DNA of 64,000 nucleotides, taken from assembly GCA_903878115.1 (NCBI GenBank), contig CAIRGO010000057.1:44727-108726 (forward strand). Reading direction: 5' to 3'. Under the pieces are notes generated by a model. That model was not told the origin of the DNA. It saw only the letters and a program-made list of their open reading frames with translations, and did not search any database. Shown piece by piece: positions 50,367 to 60,090 of this stretch (position 1 is the first letter of the stretch; each line of letters opens with the position of its first letter). The position numbers were made by a program, and so were the translations under genes. Source of the stretch: Akkermansiaceae bacterium. GTDB taxonomy: Bacteria; Verrucomicrobiota; Verrucomicrobiia; Verrucomicrobiales; Akkermansiaceae.

Positions 50367-50890
50367 AGTGCCACCTCCTTATTGCGGATTAGCTTTTTCA
50401 GTAGAGGCAAGGAAATCATTCGAATCAGAGGGATGAGAATGATCGCAGCGATGGCCCAAGCCTCGATGCCATGGAGTGCGGCCATGCCGAAATCACGACC
50501 GAATTGCGCGGGGCTATCCTTGAATTGCGTCATCATCTCCGGGATGGATAAACGAATCAAGGGAGCGCCGTTGAGTTGCTGGCCAAGGCGGATGAAGACC
50601 AGTATGAGGGCGAGGTGCAGTGGATAACTAAGTGATCGAAAAATGTGCAGAATCGCTTGATTCAGCTTCAACAGCCAGCCGAAAAAGAAGCAGATGAGAG
50701 AGGTGGATCCCATGATCGGGAAGATGCCTAGCGTGATGCCCAGCGCGATTGTGCAAGAGAGTTTTTCGGGAGTGATGCCGCGTTTCAATTGCTCCAGAAT
50801 CGGGCTCACGATCCAGCGCCGGAAGCGGGACTTCCATGTTTTGTCGGGGATTTTTCCGACGGCTGGGTCATTGATGGGTGAAGACGGCAC
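50363..50890 (-). CDS. DUF2062-like membrane protein
   Basis: 'LKRGITPEKLSCTIALGITLGIFPIMGSTSLICFFFGWLLKLNQAILHIFRSLSYPLHLALI'. Confidence 0.75.
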   Translation of the reverse strand: MPSSPINDPAVGKIPDKTWKSRFRRWIVSPILEQLKRGITPEKLSCTIALGITLGIFPIMGSTSLICFFFGWLLKLNQAILHIFRSLSYPLHLALILVFIRLGQQLNGAPLIRLSIPEMMTQFKDSPAQFGRDFGMAALHGIEAWAIAAIILIPLIRMISLPLLKKLIRNKEVAL

Positions 50891-50896
50891 GATTTG

Positions 50897-52180
50897 TTAG
50901 AGCGGGAGGCTGGTATTGTTAGGTCGGGTATAGACCGCTTGCACGACAGAGATATTACGGGTCACGAAACCTGCCTCGCAGTATTTCAGATAGTAGTTCC
51001 AGGTGCGGATAAATGATTCGTCGAAACCGAGAGGGCGGATCGCGTCAAGGTGGGCGTTGAAGTTTTCATGCCATGCGGCGAGCGTCTTCGCGTAGTCGGC
51101 ACCGAGGTCTTCCAAGTTGTGAAGAAAAAGGTTGCCGGTTTTGTTGATCACCTCGTTGATGCGTCCGACGCTGAGCAGCAAGGAGCCCGGGAAGATGACT
51201 TTCTGGATCCAATCGACACCCTTGGTGAGCGACTTGTAGCGGGCATCGGGCACAGTGATGTACTGCATCCCTAGTAGTCCTTGTGGGGCGAGGACTTCGT
51301 TGCATTTCTCGAAAAATGATTCGTGGAATTTATGACCGACGGCTTCCAGCATCTCGATGGAGGCGATCTTATCAAACTTGCCCGTGATGTGGCGGTAGTC
51401 CTGAATGCGGATCTCCACGAGGTCGCTGAGTCCGGCTTTCTCGATGCGCTCGCGAGCATACGCGGCCTGTGCCTCGGAGATGGTGACAGCCGTAACCTTA
51501 CAGCCGTAGTTTTTTGCTGCGTGGTGCGAAAATCCGCCCCAGCCGCAGCCGATCTCGAGCACGTGGTCGCTGGACTTGAGTTGCAGTTTGCGGCACAGCG
51601 CGTCGTATTTTTCCGTCTGTGCCTCGGCGAGGGTTTTCGTCTGCGGCGTGAATTTCGCAGAGGAATAGGTCATCGTTTCATCCAGCCAAAGTGAGTAGAA
51701 CTGATTGCCGAGATCATAGTGCTCGGCGATATTGCGGCGCGATGTCTCGACGGTATTGGAGCGTTTGAGATGACGGAACCAATTGACGATTTTTAGCAAA
51801 TTAACACCTGGTAAGGTCGAGGAGTCTGAGTCGTCGCCTTGGAGCGCGTTCATGTTGGTAGCGAACCATGAGATAACCGCTGCGATGTCAGGAGTGTCCC
51901 AAATGCCATCCGTGTAGGCCTCGCCCATGCCGATGTTCCCATAGAAAGTGCAGCGTTTGAAAAATTCAGTGGGGTCATTGAGCACGATGCGCGCGGTGAT
52001 CACTGCGTCTTCTTCTCCGAAATGCAGGCTGCGCCCATCCGGATACATGAGTGCGATTCCGCCTTGCTTGAATTTTTTGAATAGGGAAAGCACAATGCGC
52101 TCAGGAAGAGAGGCGGGTATTGCTACGCTCGCGGATTTTTGAACCGCTAAGTCGCTGTGTGAAGAAGGTATCGAGTTCAT
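50897..52180 (-). CDS. Cyclopropane-fatty-acyl-phospholipid synthase family protein
   Basis: 'RNIAEHYDLGNQFYSLWLDETMTYSSAKF', 'HVLEIGCGWGGFSHHAAKNYGCKVTAVTISEAQAAYARERI', 'IASIEMLEAVGHKFHESFFEKC'. Confidence 0.94.
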   Translation of the reverse strand: MNSIPSSHSDLAVQKSASVAIPASLPERIVLSLFKKFKQGGIALMYPDGRSLHFGEEDAVITARIVLNDPTEFFKRCTFYGNIGMGEAYTDGIWDTPDIAAVISWFATNMNALQGDDSDSSTLPGVNLLKIVNWFRHLKRSNTVETSRRNIAEHYDLGNQFYSLWLDETMTYSSAKFTPQTKTLAEAQTEKYDALCRKLQLKSSDHVLEIGCGWGGFSHHAAKNYGCKVTAVTISEAQAAYARERIEKAGLSDLVEIRIQDYRHITGKFDKIASIEMLEAVGHKFHESFFEKCNEVLAPQGLLGMQYITVPDARYKSLTKGVDWIQKVIFPGSLLLSVGRINEVINKTGNLFLHNLEDLGADYAKTLAAWHENFNAHLDAIRPLGFDESFIRTWNYYLKYCEAGFVTRNISVVQAVYTRPNNTSLPL

Positions 52181-52196
52181 AGAAAAAGTCGTGGAT

Positions 52197-52943
52197 TCAA
52201 TCCGCTGCCACGGGTGTAGATTTCGGGAAGTAGGGAATTTTTTTGAGGAATAGAAAAAGGGCGTGAAGATGAATTCCGAAAATGATGCGCAGCGTGAGCA
52301 GAGGGTATTTCAACGCATACCTAGCGAGTCGGGCGGCGGTGAGTTCGCGTCGCTCTCCGTGAATAGCAGAAAGCAGCGTGGGTTTGCCGTCGGTGAGATT
52401 GTCGATGTGGACGATCCATTTTTCCTCAGGAACACCAAGGCGGAAGTGGAAGGTGTCGTTAGGATCAGAGAAAGGGGATACGTAGAAGTTTTTCGCAACA
52501 ACTCTGCTCAGCTTCTTGTTAGAGTCCGGAGCCACTGGATAGAGTTTCATTTCGCGAAAGGTATTGGTGACCTCTGCGACTGCGGTGATCAGCTCCCCAG
52601 AATTACTATGAATGTAGTAAAAAGAAACAGGATTGAACGAGTAACCGAGGACTCTTGGGAAAGTTACTAAGGTGATGCGGGCGTCGACGGGGACTTGTGT
52701 TCCGTTTTCTGCGAGCCAAGTGGTGAGGTTTTCGCGGGTGTTATTCGCAGGGTCAGTTTGGATGTGGTCGCGGTCGTCAATCGAGAATAGATTGAAGCGA
52801 TTCCGTGAGAGAAATCTCGTTTTCGGAAAGTGATCGAGATCGATCGCGAGCATGAAGACGCGGTAGTTGAAGGCGTGGTGCTTCGGGGAAACACGAGTGT
52901 GATTGACGCGGCATTCGTATAGGTAAGGCGCGTTCATGTCCAC
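52197..52943 (-). CDS. DUF1365 family protein
   Basis: 'YECRVNHTRVSPKHHAFNYRVFMLAIDLDHF', 'VTFPRVLGYSFNPVSFYYIHS', 'KNFYVSPFSDPNDTFHFRL'. Confidence 0.93.
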   Translation of the reverse strand: MDMNAPYLYECRVNHTRVSPKHHAFNYRVFMLAIDLDHFPKTRFLSRNRFNLFSIDDRDHIQTDPANNTRENLTTWLAENGTQVPVDARITLVTFPRVLGYSFNPVSFYYIHSNSGELITAVAEVTNTFREMKLYPVAPDSNKKLSRVVAKNFYVSPFSDPNDTFHFRLGVPEEKWIVHIDNLTDGKPTLLSAIHGERRELTAARLARYALKYPLLTLRIIFGIHLHALFLFLKKIPYFPKSTPVAAD

Positions 52944-54193
52944 GGATCGCGGTTAAGGATTTCTGCACAGAGGCGGTGGGCGGACCAGATGCCGTCCTCA
53001 TGAAAGCCGTAGCGCTGCCATGCGCCGCAGTAGTAGCGGTGGGTGATGCGGGCGGCTTCGTGGAGCTCGGAGATCCGCGATTGGGCGCTGATCGCGGCTT
53101 GGGTGAAGAGTGGGTGCTCGTAGTCGAGACGGTGGAGAATTTTATTTTCCGGAATGCCTGCGGGCGGGTTGATCGAGACGAAGTAATTTACGGATTCGGA
53201 TACGCCCTGGAGGCGGTTCATCCAGTAGTGTGTGGAATGTTGCCCAGAGGGATCAACGCGGTAATTCCATGACGCCCAAGCACGGCGGGTGCGCGGCATG
53301 AAACGTGAGTCGGTGTGGACGACTGCCTTGTTCGGTTGGTAGGCGAATGGTGCGAGGATTTTTTTTTCGAGGTGGGTCGCTTCGGAAAGCAGGGCGAGCG
53401 ATTGATCGCCGTGGGAGGCGAAGATAACCTTTGTAAACGTTTCTGATGTGCCGTCCGCCAAGGTGACTGTGGTATCGACAACACTGCGCACGGGGTTGTT
53501 GCGACGGATTTGATTGGCGAAGGGCGCGGTGATTTTTTTCACATACTCGCGCGAGCCGCCGCAGACAGTGCGCCAAGGGTGCTGGGTATCTAGGCCGAGG
53601 AAACCGTGGTTGTGCCAGAATCGCATCAGAGTTTTCGCGGGAAAAGAGTCGATGCGTTCGGGCGGCGAAGACCACACGGCGGCAGCCATAGGGGAGAGAT
53701 ACCAATCGAGAAAATCGCGACCGTATCCTCGCGCATCGACGTATTCTGCTAGAGTGACATCGCCGTATTGTGGATTCGCGAGTTCGGCGATGGTCTCCTT
53801 GTTGAAGCGGTTGATCTGCAGCAGCATTTTCCAGAAGCGCGGGCGCAGAAGGTTTTTGCGTTGAGAAAAAAGTAGATTCACTGAACCACCATTAAACTCG
53901 ATTCCCCCCGGGATGTGCTGAACGCTGAATGACATTTCCGTCGGTTTCGTTGCGACATCCAGCTCTGCAAAAAGGCGGGTGAGGTGCGGGTAGGTGACCT
54001 CGTTGTACACCATGAAGCCGGTGTCGAGCGGTAGCATGTTACCATTTTCCGGAACCTCCACAGTATTCGAATGGCCACCGATACGATTGTCCTTTTCGAA
54101 AAGCGTTAGATCGTAATCCCGTTGGAGAAAATGTGCGCAGGCAAGGCCGGCGATGCCAGTGCCGATGATGGCGAGTTTTGGCTTATCTCTCAT
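52934..54193 (-). CDS. FAD-dependent amine oxidase-like oxidoreductase
   Basis: 'KLAIIGTGIAGLACAHFLQRDYDLTLFEKDNRIGGHSNTVEV', 'VIFASHGDQSLALLSEAT', C-terminal 'YCGAWQRYGFHEDGIWSA'. Confidence 0.93.
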   Translation of the reverse strand: MRDKPKLAIIGTGIAGLACAHFLQRDYDLTLFEKDNRIGGHSNTVEVPENGNMLPLDTGFMVYNEVTYPHLTRLFAELDVATKPTEMSFSVQHIPGGIEFNGGSVNLLFSQRKNLLRPRFWKMLLQINRFNKETIAELANPQYGDVTLAEYVDARGYGRDFLDWYLSPMAAAVWSSPPERIDSFPAKTLMRFWHNHGFLGLDTQHPWRTVCGGSREYVKKITAPFANQIRRNNPVRSVVDTTVTLADGTSETFTKVIFASHGDQSLALLSEATHLEKKILAPFAYQPNKAVVHTDSRFMPRTRRAWASWNYRVDPSGQHSTHYWMNRLQGVSESVNYFVSINPPAGIPENKILHRLDYEHPLFTQAAISAQSRISELHEAARITHRYYCGAWQRYGFHEDGIWSAHRLCAEILNRDPWT

Positions 54194-55148
54194 GGCGCGT
54201 GAGCGGATTGTTGCGCGCCTCTTCCATTACCGCTTCGGGCACGGGTCGCAGATCCCAGACGAGACGGAATTTTGCCAAAATACGAAGGATATAGTAGGTC
54301 GGGTCGATCTCATGAGCGAGAAAGCCCTGGCGGGTCGAGTGCGGAAAACGGTGGTGGTTGTTGTGCCAGCCTTCACCGAGAGTAATCAAGGCGAGGAAAA
54401 AATTATTTCGCGAGTCGTCTTCCGTTGCGAAACGACGTTTCCCCCAAACGTGAGCGAGAGAGTTGATGAACAAAGTGCCATGCAGCAGGATCGTAGTAGA
54501 GATAAAAAAGGTCCACACGAAAAACTGCCACATCGTGGTGCCCAGTGAAGGAGCAAAAGTTTCGAGCGCCCAACCGATGGCGAGCATGATGACACCGAAG
54601 GCGAGAGGCACCACCTGGTCGAAGCGGTTTAGCCACACGAGTTCTGGGTATTTTACCAGATCGGGGATGGCTTTGTAGTTGGTCGGGAAATTTCGTTTCG
54701 AGGTAAGCCAGCCGATGTGTGACCAGAGGAAGCCGCTGATGCGTGGTGAGTGGATATCTTCCTCTTCATCCGAGTGCTTGTGGTGGTGGCGGTGGGTGGC
54801 AGCCCACCACAGTGAGCCGCGCTGCATGGAGGTATTTCCTAGGATCGCGAGAAAGAACTGAAACGCGCGAGATGTTTTGTAAGAGCGGTGCGAGAAATAG
54901 CGGTGATAAAAGCCTGTGATCGCGAACATGCGAATGAAATAAAGTGCCGCCGCTGCGATGACCGGCACTGGACTGATGCCGACCCAAAAAACCACGAGGC
55001 AACCGAGGTGGAGGAAGATGAAAGGAATGGTGCGTTGCCAATCCAATTTATCAGGAAGCGTCGATGGGTCTGGCGAGCCGGGGGCTCGGTAATCGGAATC
55101 CCACCAATGACCGATAAGAGTCGTGAATGCCTTGATGCGTGAAGTCAT
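54183..55148 (-). CDS. Acyl-CoA/fatty acid desaturase (delta-9 type)
   Basis: His boxes 'HRYFSH', 'HRHHHKHSD', 'HNNHH'. Confidence 0.93.
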   Translation of the reverse strand: MTSRIKAFTTLIGHWWDSDYRAPGSPDPSTLPDKLDWQRTIPFIFLHLGCLVVFWVGISPVPVIAAAALYFIRMFAITGFYHRYFSHRSYKTSRAFQFFLAILGNTSMQRGSLWWAATHRHHHKHSDEEEDIHSPRISGFLWSHIGWLTSKRNFPTNYKAIPDLVKYPELVWLNRFDQVVPLAFGVIMLAIGWALETFAPSLGTTMWQFFVWTFFISTTILLHGTLFINSLAHVWGKRRFATEDDSRNNFFLALITLGEGWHNNHHRFPHSTRQGFLAHEIDPTYYILRILAKFRLVWDLRPVPEAVMEEARNNPLTRHER

Positions 55149-55161
55149 TTATCTAATAGTT

Positions 55162-55761
55162 TTATTTCTCTAGGCGACGGCGAATGGTTTCAATTAGCCC
55201 GCCTACGATAGGAATTTGACCGTAGATATTCAAGCCCGAATCCCAATAATCCTGGTGCATGATGACTTGACCTTCCTTATTGAACCTTACATGGCTCATC
55301 CCGACAGATTCCACAGGTTTGCCTCCATTGAGTTTTGGCGCGCTGAAAATCATTGTCCATCGCACATAGTGCTCGTTGCCGGCACTCGCGGTGTCATCGA
55401 TGGTGACTTTGTAAGATGTCATCGTTTCTGCGGTCTTGAGGAAATAGGCTTTGATTTGTTCCGCTCCGTGGTGCGTGACCAATGTATCGTTTAGATAAGC
55501 ATCTGGCGCGTAAACGACGCCAGTGTTTTGTCTAACATATTCCTTATTGGAAATTTTTGTGAGAAAAGTGCCGAAAGCCTTGAGTCCTTCTGCGGCCTTT
55601 TGGTTGTCGGTGATGGGGGCGGTGTCTTTGAGCACTTTGTTGTATTCCGCGACGCGCTGCCCGGTGTTAGGATTTGGCGTGCAGGCGGGGATGAGAATGC
55701 AGACTACAAGGATTACCAAAAGAATGCTTGGGAAGAGTTGCAAGGCGAATTTCAAAGACAT
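55162..55761 (-). CDS. SnoaL/NTF2-like lipobox-containing protein
   Basis: N-terminal hydrophobic segment ending 'LIPACTPN'; 'EQIKAYFLKTAETMTSYKVTIDDTASAGNEHYVRWTMIF...VRFNKEGQVIMHQDYWDSG'. Confidence 0.7.
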   Translation of the reverse strand: MSLKFALQLFPSILLVILVVCILIPACTPNPNTGQRVAEYNKVLKDTAPITDNQKAAEGLKAFGTFLTKISNKEYVRQNTGVVYAPDAYLNDTLVTHHGAEQIKAYFLKTAETMTSYKVTIDDTASAGNEHYVRWTMIFSAPKLNGGKPVESVGMSHVRFNKEGQVIMHQDYWDSGLNIYGQIPIVGGLIETIRRRLEK

Positions 55762-55895
55762 GGGCGATCATATCACATTTTTTAAAAAATGCGAGCGGAT
55801 CAGATACTCTTTTTTCGTCGCTCGGTGAAAAAATAGACGAATCACGCGATGAAAGTGATCTGATAGGATTGTATTGGGTCTAGTTGAGGAAATTG

Positions 55896-57281
55896 TTAGT
55901 CCAACCAGAGTGGAAGTTTTGCTTTTTTGGGTGGGTTTTTTTCGCCAACTCCTGCAAGCGGGAGAGATTTTGCGTGAATGTTTTTTAGTTGCGCTCTCGC
56001 CTCAGCGAGCATCGCGGCGACACGTTCGGGTTGCTTTTTGGCAAGGTTGTATTGCTCCTTGGGGTCATTTGTTAGATCGAACAAGGCAGGGCCTGTTTTG
56101 CTATCGGGTATGTCTTTTACTTCGTCGAAGTAAAGCTTCCATGAGTCAACGCGAATCGCTTGCGGAGTCGCCCAGCCTTCCCAGAAGAGTAGGCTCTTGC
56201 GCGGTGGGCCACTCTTGTCTCGGTTGACAAATGCGGACCAGAAAATCATGCCGTCGAGAGGAGATACATCTTTTTTTTGTTCGATCATAATGCCACAAAA
56301 ATGCGCCAGTGTCGGCAATAGATCGATCGCAGCGACAATTTCATCGTTCACTTGAGAAGGTGGAATGACTCCCGGCCATGAGATCAGGCAAGGGACGCGA
56401 GTGCCACCTTCGAGCGCAGTCCATTTCCCTCCGCGATAGGGTTCCGCACTGCTGAAACCGCGTTGACTACCCTCGGGGCCGTTGTCTGAGAGAAATACAA
56501 TCAGCGTGTTTTTTTCCTGATCGGTTTCCTTCAGAGTTGCGCGGATTTGTCCGATGCGTGAATCGAGTTCTTCTACCACATCGCCGTATTCACCATTGGC
56601 TGATTTGCCTTTCCAGTCAGGATGAGCCTCGGCGGGGAAATGCGGCGCGGAGAAGGGGAGATAGAGGAAAAATGGTTTGTCGCTGCGTTCGCGAATGATC
56701 CGAATCGCGGCACTCGTGAACTGTTCTGTGAGAAGGTGGTTGTCAAAAGGATCAGCGATGAGTTTTTCGTTGTGCCAGAGTTTTGTGGTTTGGTTGTTGC
56801 TTGAGCGGATGTAAAAAGCTTCCTCAAATCCGCGGTCGTTTGGCAAAAATCCCGGAGCTTCACCAAGGTGCCATTTTCCTACTAGTGCGGTTCGATATTT
56901 TGCCGCTTTGAAAATTTCTGCCATCGTGCGCGCGGCGGTAGGGAGCCCGGTTTGTGGCGACATTTTGTGCCCCATCACTCCACCTTGCCAACCAAGACGA
57001 GAGGGGTAACAACCAGTGAGCAATGCCATGCGTGACGGTGTGCAGACTGTCGCGCCGGAGTAAAAACTGGTGAGACGCATGCCCGCCGCTGCGAGTTGAT
57101 CCAGTTCTGGTGTGCGGTTTTTTTTACTGCCATAGCAAGAGAGATCGCCGTAGCCGAGATCATCTGCCATGATCAGAATTACGTTAGGGCGAACAGTTGC
57201 CTCTTTTGCCAAACACAGCGAAGAACCGAGCAACAGAAATGTTAGAAAAAATAGCACGCTTCGCTGAGGGATTGTGGTCAT
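55896..57281 (-). CDS. Secreted sulfatase (ORF track starts at 57329)
   Basis: 'NVILIMADDLGYGDLSCYGSKKNRTPELDQLA', fGly motif CTPSR then MALLTGCYPSRLG, 'VGKWHLGE'. Confidence 0.95.
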   Translation of the reverse strand: MTTIPQRSVLFFLTFLLLGSSLCLAKEATVRPNVILIMADDLGYGDLSCYGSKKNRTPELDQLAAAGMRLTSFYSGATVCTPSRMALLTGCYPSRLGWQGGVMGHKMSPQTGLPTAARTMAEIFKAAKYRTALVGKWHLGEAPGFLPNDRGFEEAFYIRSSNNQTTKLWHNEKLIADPFDNHLLTEQFTSAAIRIIRERSDKPFFLYLPFSAPHFPAEAHPDWKGKSANGEYGDVVEELDSRIGQIRATLKETDQEKNTLIVFLSDNGPEGSQRGFSSAEPYRGGKWTALEGGTRVPCLISWPGVIPPSQVNDEIVAAIDLLPTLAHFCGIMIEQKKDVSPLDGMIFWSAFVNRDKSGPPRKSLLFWEGWATPQAIRVDSWKLYFDEVKDIPDSKTGPALFDLTNDPKEQYNLAKKQPERVAAMLAEARAQLKNIHAKSLPLAGVGEKNPPKKAKLPLWLD

Positions 57282-57341
57282 TGCGATTTTCGCATGGAGC
57301 CATCCGTTCATCGACTTACATTCCCTCATAGATGTGTTGAA

Positions 57342-60050
57342 CTATTTTGATTTTTCTGGCTGTGCTTGTTGTTTACGAATGCTATCGCGGAGTTGTTCGG
57401 AGGCTTCGAGTTCGTCGGTGCGCAGGCTCATGCCGCCGTCGGTGCCTAGCTGGCGCGCGACGACTTCTTCGGCGTCTACGAGTGCTTTGTCCCACTCCTT
57501 GAGAGCCACATAAACTTGGGCACGGGCGCGGAGGTGGGAAAGGCTGATCTCAGGCGGCTTGGGAAGTTTGCGGCCTTTCGCATCGACTGCATTCGGATCG
57601 AAAGGTGGAGCGAGTGCGAGGATCTTGTCCTTGGCGGCCTGGATGTCGCCGCGCTCTAACAAGGCGGCAATGGCTTTTTCATCCTCGCGCATGATAACGT
57701 TGCGGATGACATCCTCGCGATGGTCGATCCCCGATAGCATCACGGCGATGCGGCCGTCCTTATGCACCAACACAGAGTTGATCTGGAGGTCTTCCGATAG
57801 GACTCCTAGCCTCTTCATCAATGAACTGTCCGTGCCTCCAGGAACGGTGACGATGGTGCAATTCACATTGTTCTGTGGATACTTGGGATCATCCATTCCC
57901 GCGCGTGCGGACGCGGCATCCCCGCCTAACATGGCGAGTATCACTTTTACATCACCAGCAGGTCGCGCTGCGGCAAAGTCGGCAATGGACTTGAGCGCCC
58001 TCTTGGGTGAAGTGGGGAGCCCATCTTCTCGCTTGGTGCTCCACGGGGCGGGTTTTGTGAATACGATTGCTGTCCATTCGCTGTCGAGATCTTCGGGGAT
58101 GCGCAATGGCTTGCCTTGGTCCGTGGTCAGCTCGGTGCGCAGGATGCGATGGGCTTGCTCGGCATCGCCTTTACCCAGGAAGTAATCCTCCCTGCGACCG
58201 TAGGTCCAACCTGCTACGAAAGGTACTTGGAACAGCCAATAGCTATGATAACGGTCTAGTAGGAAGGACGAAAAGGTCCACATCATCGAGTATTCAGTGT
58301 GGTTTTTGAGGATGATTGCACGGTAATCCTCGAAGCCCTTGCGGTCGGCAACATCGAGTGCGAGCAGGGCTGCCGCCGACAGAACAGCGCCGGGTGCTTT
58401 GTCGCCACCGTTTTCGGACACGAATTGTTTGATAACGATTGGCGGGTTTGCAGCTGAGTCGCGCAGCGCCTCACGGGCAATACAAAAACGGGCGACAACA
58501 TCACAACCCGGCGGGTAGCCTGCGGCGAGTGCGGCCTTCGCCTCGGCGGCGGCCTCTTCCCGTTTGCTGAGGTCGGCCTCGGTTTTCCATAATCCCATCA
58601 GGGCGATGATGAGGCGGTTGCGGACGATCCATAGATCCGGAGCTTTCGCGTGGTCTTTGAGGGCCTTGCGGCAAAGCTCGACGGCTTTTGCATAATGGGC
58701 GCGCGCCTCGGACTGGTTCAGGCGATAGCGCAGCGGCGGTGCGACGAAGCAGTCCTGAATCGCCTGCAGAGTTTCCTCGGGCACGGATGTCGCGCCGCGG
58801 GCAAGCGGTTGAGCTTTCTCACTCATCGCATAGGCCTTGAGCTCGGGTGGTAAGGTGGGATTTAACCGACCCTCGGGATCGGACACGAGGAAATCGCCGA
58901 TCAACAAGGAGTCGATCTGCATGACGTAGCGTGGCTCCGTCCATGAGCGCGCCAAGGAGGATTGGAACATGCCGACATAATCGGGCTTGCCATCGGATTG
59001 CACCTTGTTTGCACGGCCCGTGCCGGCCATGATCAAGGCGGTGTATCCGGTTGGATTCACCGTTAGGATGCGCGGATCCTCTCGCACAAATGCATTGTAT
59101 ATCGGGTTTTTCTTGCCGCCTGGGAGACTCAACACTTGCCAATTGGCGCCCAAGCTACGAATGAACGACTCCCCAGCATCGGGAAGCTCATCGAGATTAA
59201 AACTGATGAGTTCGAGTCGGCCATCCAGATCAGCCTTTTTTTCCAATGCGGCGGCGGCGACTCCTTTGAGCAATTCTTCGCCTCCATTTTCCTTGGACCA
59301 AAAAATCAGCATCGTCGAGCGCCCGAGAGTATCCATCGGCAGACGCACCATCTTGCCGTCCGATCTCTTGAAGCTTCCGCAGAAAGGCGCGCCGAGCACC
59401 TGGCCGCCCAATTTGTCGCGCTGGAATGCAATCATTTCAAGATCGCTGGCAAAGCGCTGCTCGATCATCACTTGCAGGTCGGTGACAAGTTTGCTGTCGC
59501 CGAGTTCGAGAGCCATCAGCATGGTCATGCGCAGGACTTTCGCCGCGACCGGCGTGTTGACGTAGCGGTCAACCAGCGGGCGCAAGGCCTTAGCGCGCGC
59601 CTCGGCATTGGCCCCTTGTTTCGCCACCTCGGCCTGGGAAAGGAGAATGTCTGCCTCAAGACGCAATTCCGCAAGTTCATCGGGGGCTTTGACGAGCTCT
59701 TGGCAAATGGCGAGAAGGGCTTTCCGATTTTCTACATCCTTATCGAGAGCGATCATTCGCTGGTAGGCGCGGAAGAGAAACTCGAGCGCTAGAAAGCGAC
59801 TCGTGTCAGTTGCATGGGCCGCCACCAAATCCTCTGCGTTGCTGATGACCCGGCGTACGGCAAGTCGCTGGCGGGCTTCCGACGAGACGGTCTTGGCTTC
59901 GTTGAGTTCCTTGTCGAGTGCCGCGATCGTTTCCTTGGAAATAGCGGCTGCGGCATCTTGGGCGATGAGATTTGGAGCAAGCAGTCCGAAAAAGATCAAG
60001 CCGAGCAGGACACAAACCAAGGAGCGCGAGATGTTAGATTTTTTTTTCAT
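57342..60050 (-). CDS. Large secreted protein of unknown function with a thioredoxin/redoxin-like segment
   Basis: Signal peptide 'MKKKSNISRSLVCVLLGLIFFGLLAPNLIAQ'; 'LGRSTMLIFWSKENGGEELLKGVAAAALEKKADLDGRLELISFNLDEL' lacks a CxxC. Confidence 0.65.
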   Translation of the reverse strand: MKKKSNISRSLVCVLLGLIFFGLLAPNLIAQDAAAAISKETIAALDKELNEAKTVSSEARQRLAVRRVISNAEDLVAAHATDTSRFLALEFLFRAYQRMIALDKDVENRKALLAICQELVKAPDELAELRLEADILLSQAEVAKQGANAEARAKALRPLVDRYVNTPVAAKVLRMTMLMALELGDSKLVTDLQVMIEQRFASDLEMIAFQRDKLGGQVLGAPFCGSFKRSDGKMVRLPMDTLGRSTMLIFWSKENGGEELLKGVAAAALEKKADLDGRLELISFNLDELPDAGESFIRSLGANWQVLSLPGGKKNPIYNAFVREDPRILTVNPTGYTALIMAGTGRANKVQSDGKPDYVGMFQSSLARSWTEPRYVMQIDSLLIGDFLVSDPEGRLNPTLPPELKAYAMSEKAQPLARGATSVPEETLQAIQDCFVAPPLRYRLNQSEARAHYAKAVELCRKALKDHAKAPDLWIVRNRLIIALMGLWKTEADLSKREEAAAEAKAALAAGYPPGCDVVARFCIAREALRDSAANPPIVIKQFVSENGGDKAPGAVLSAAALLALDVADRKGFEDYRAIILKNHTEYSMMWTFSSFLLDRYHSYWLFQVPFVAGWTYGRREDYFLGKGDAEQAHRILRTELTTDQGKPLRIPEDLDSEWTAIVFTKPAPWSTKREDGLPTSPKRALKSIADFAAARPAGDVKVILAMLGGDAASARAGMDDPKYPQNNVNCTIVTVPGGTDSSLMKRLGVLSEDLQINSVLVHKDGRIAVMLSGIDHREDVIRNVIMREDEKAIAALLERGDIQAAKDKILALAPPFDPNAVDAKGRKLPKPPEISLSHLRARAQVYVALKEWDKALVDAEEVVARQLGTDGGMSLRTDELEASEQLRDSIRKQQAQPEKSK

Positions 60051-60090
60051 AAAAATTTTGAATGGGGAAAATCGCCAGTGTGGCCGATGA

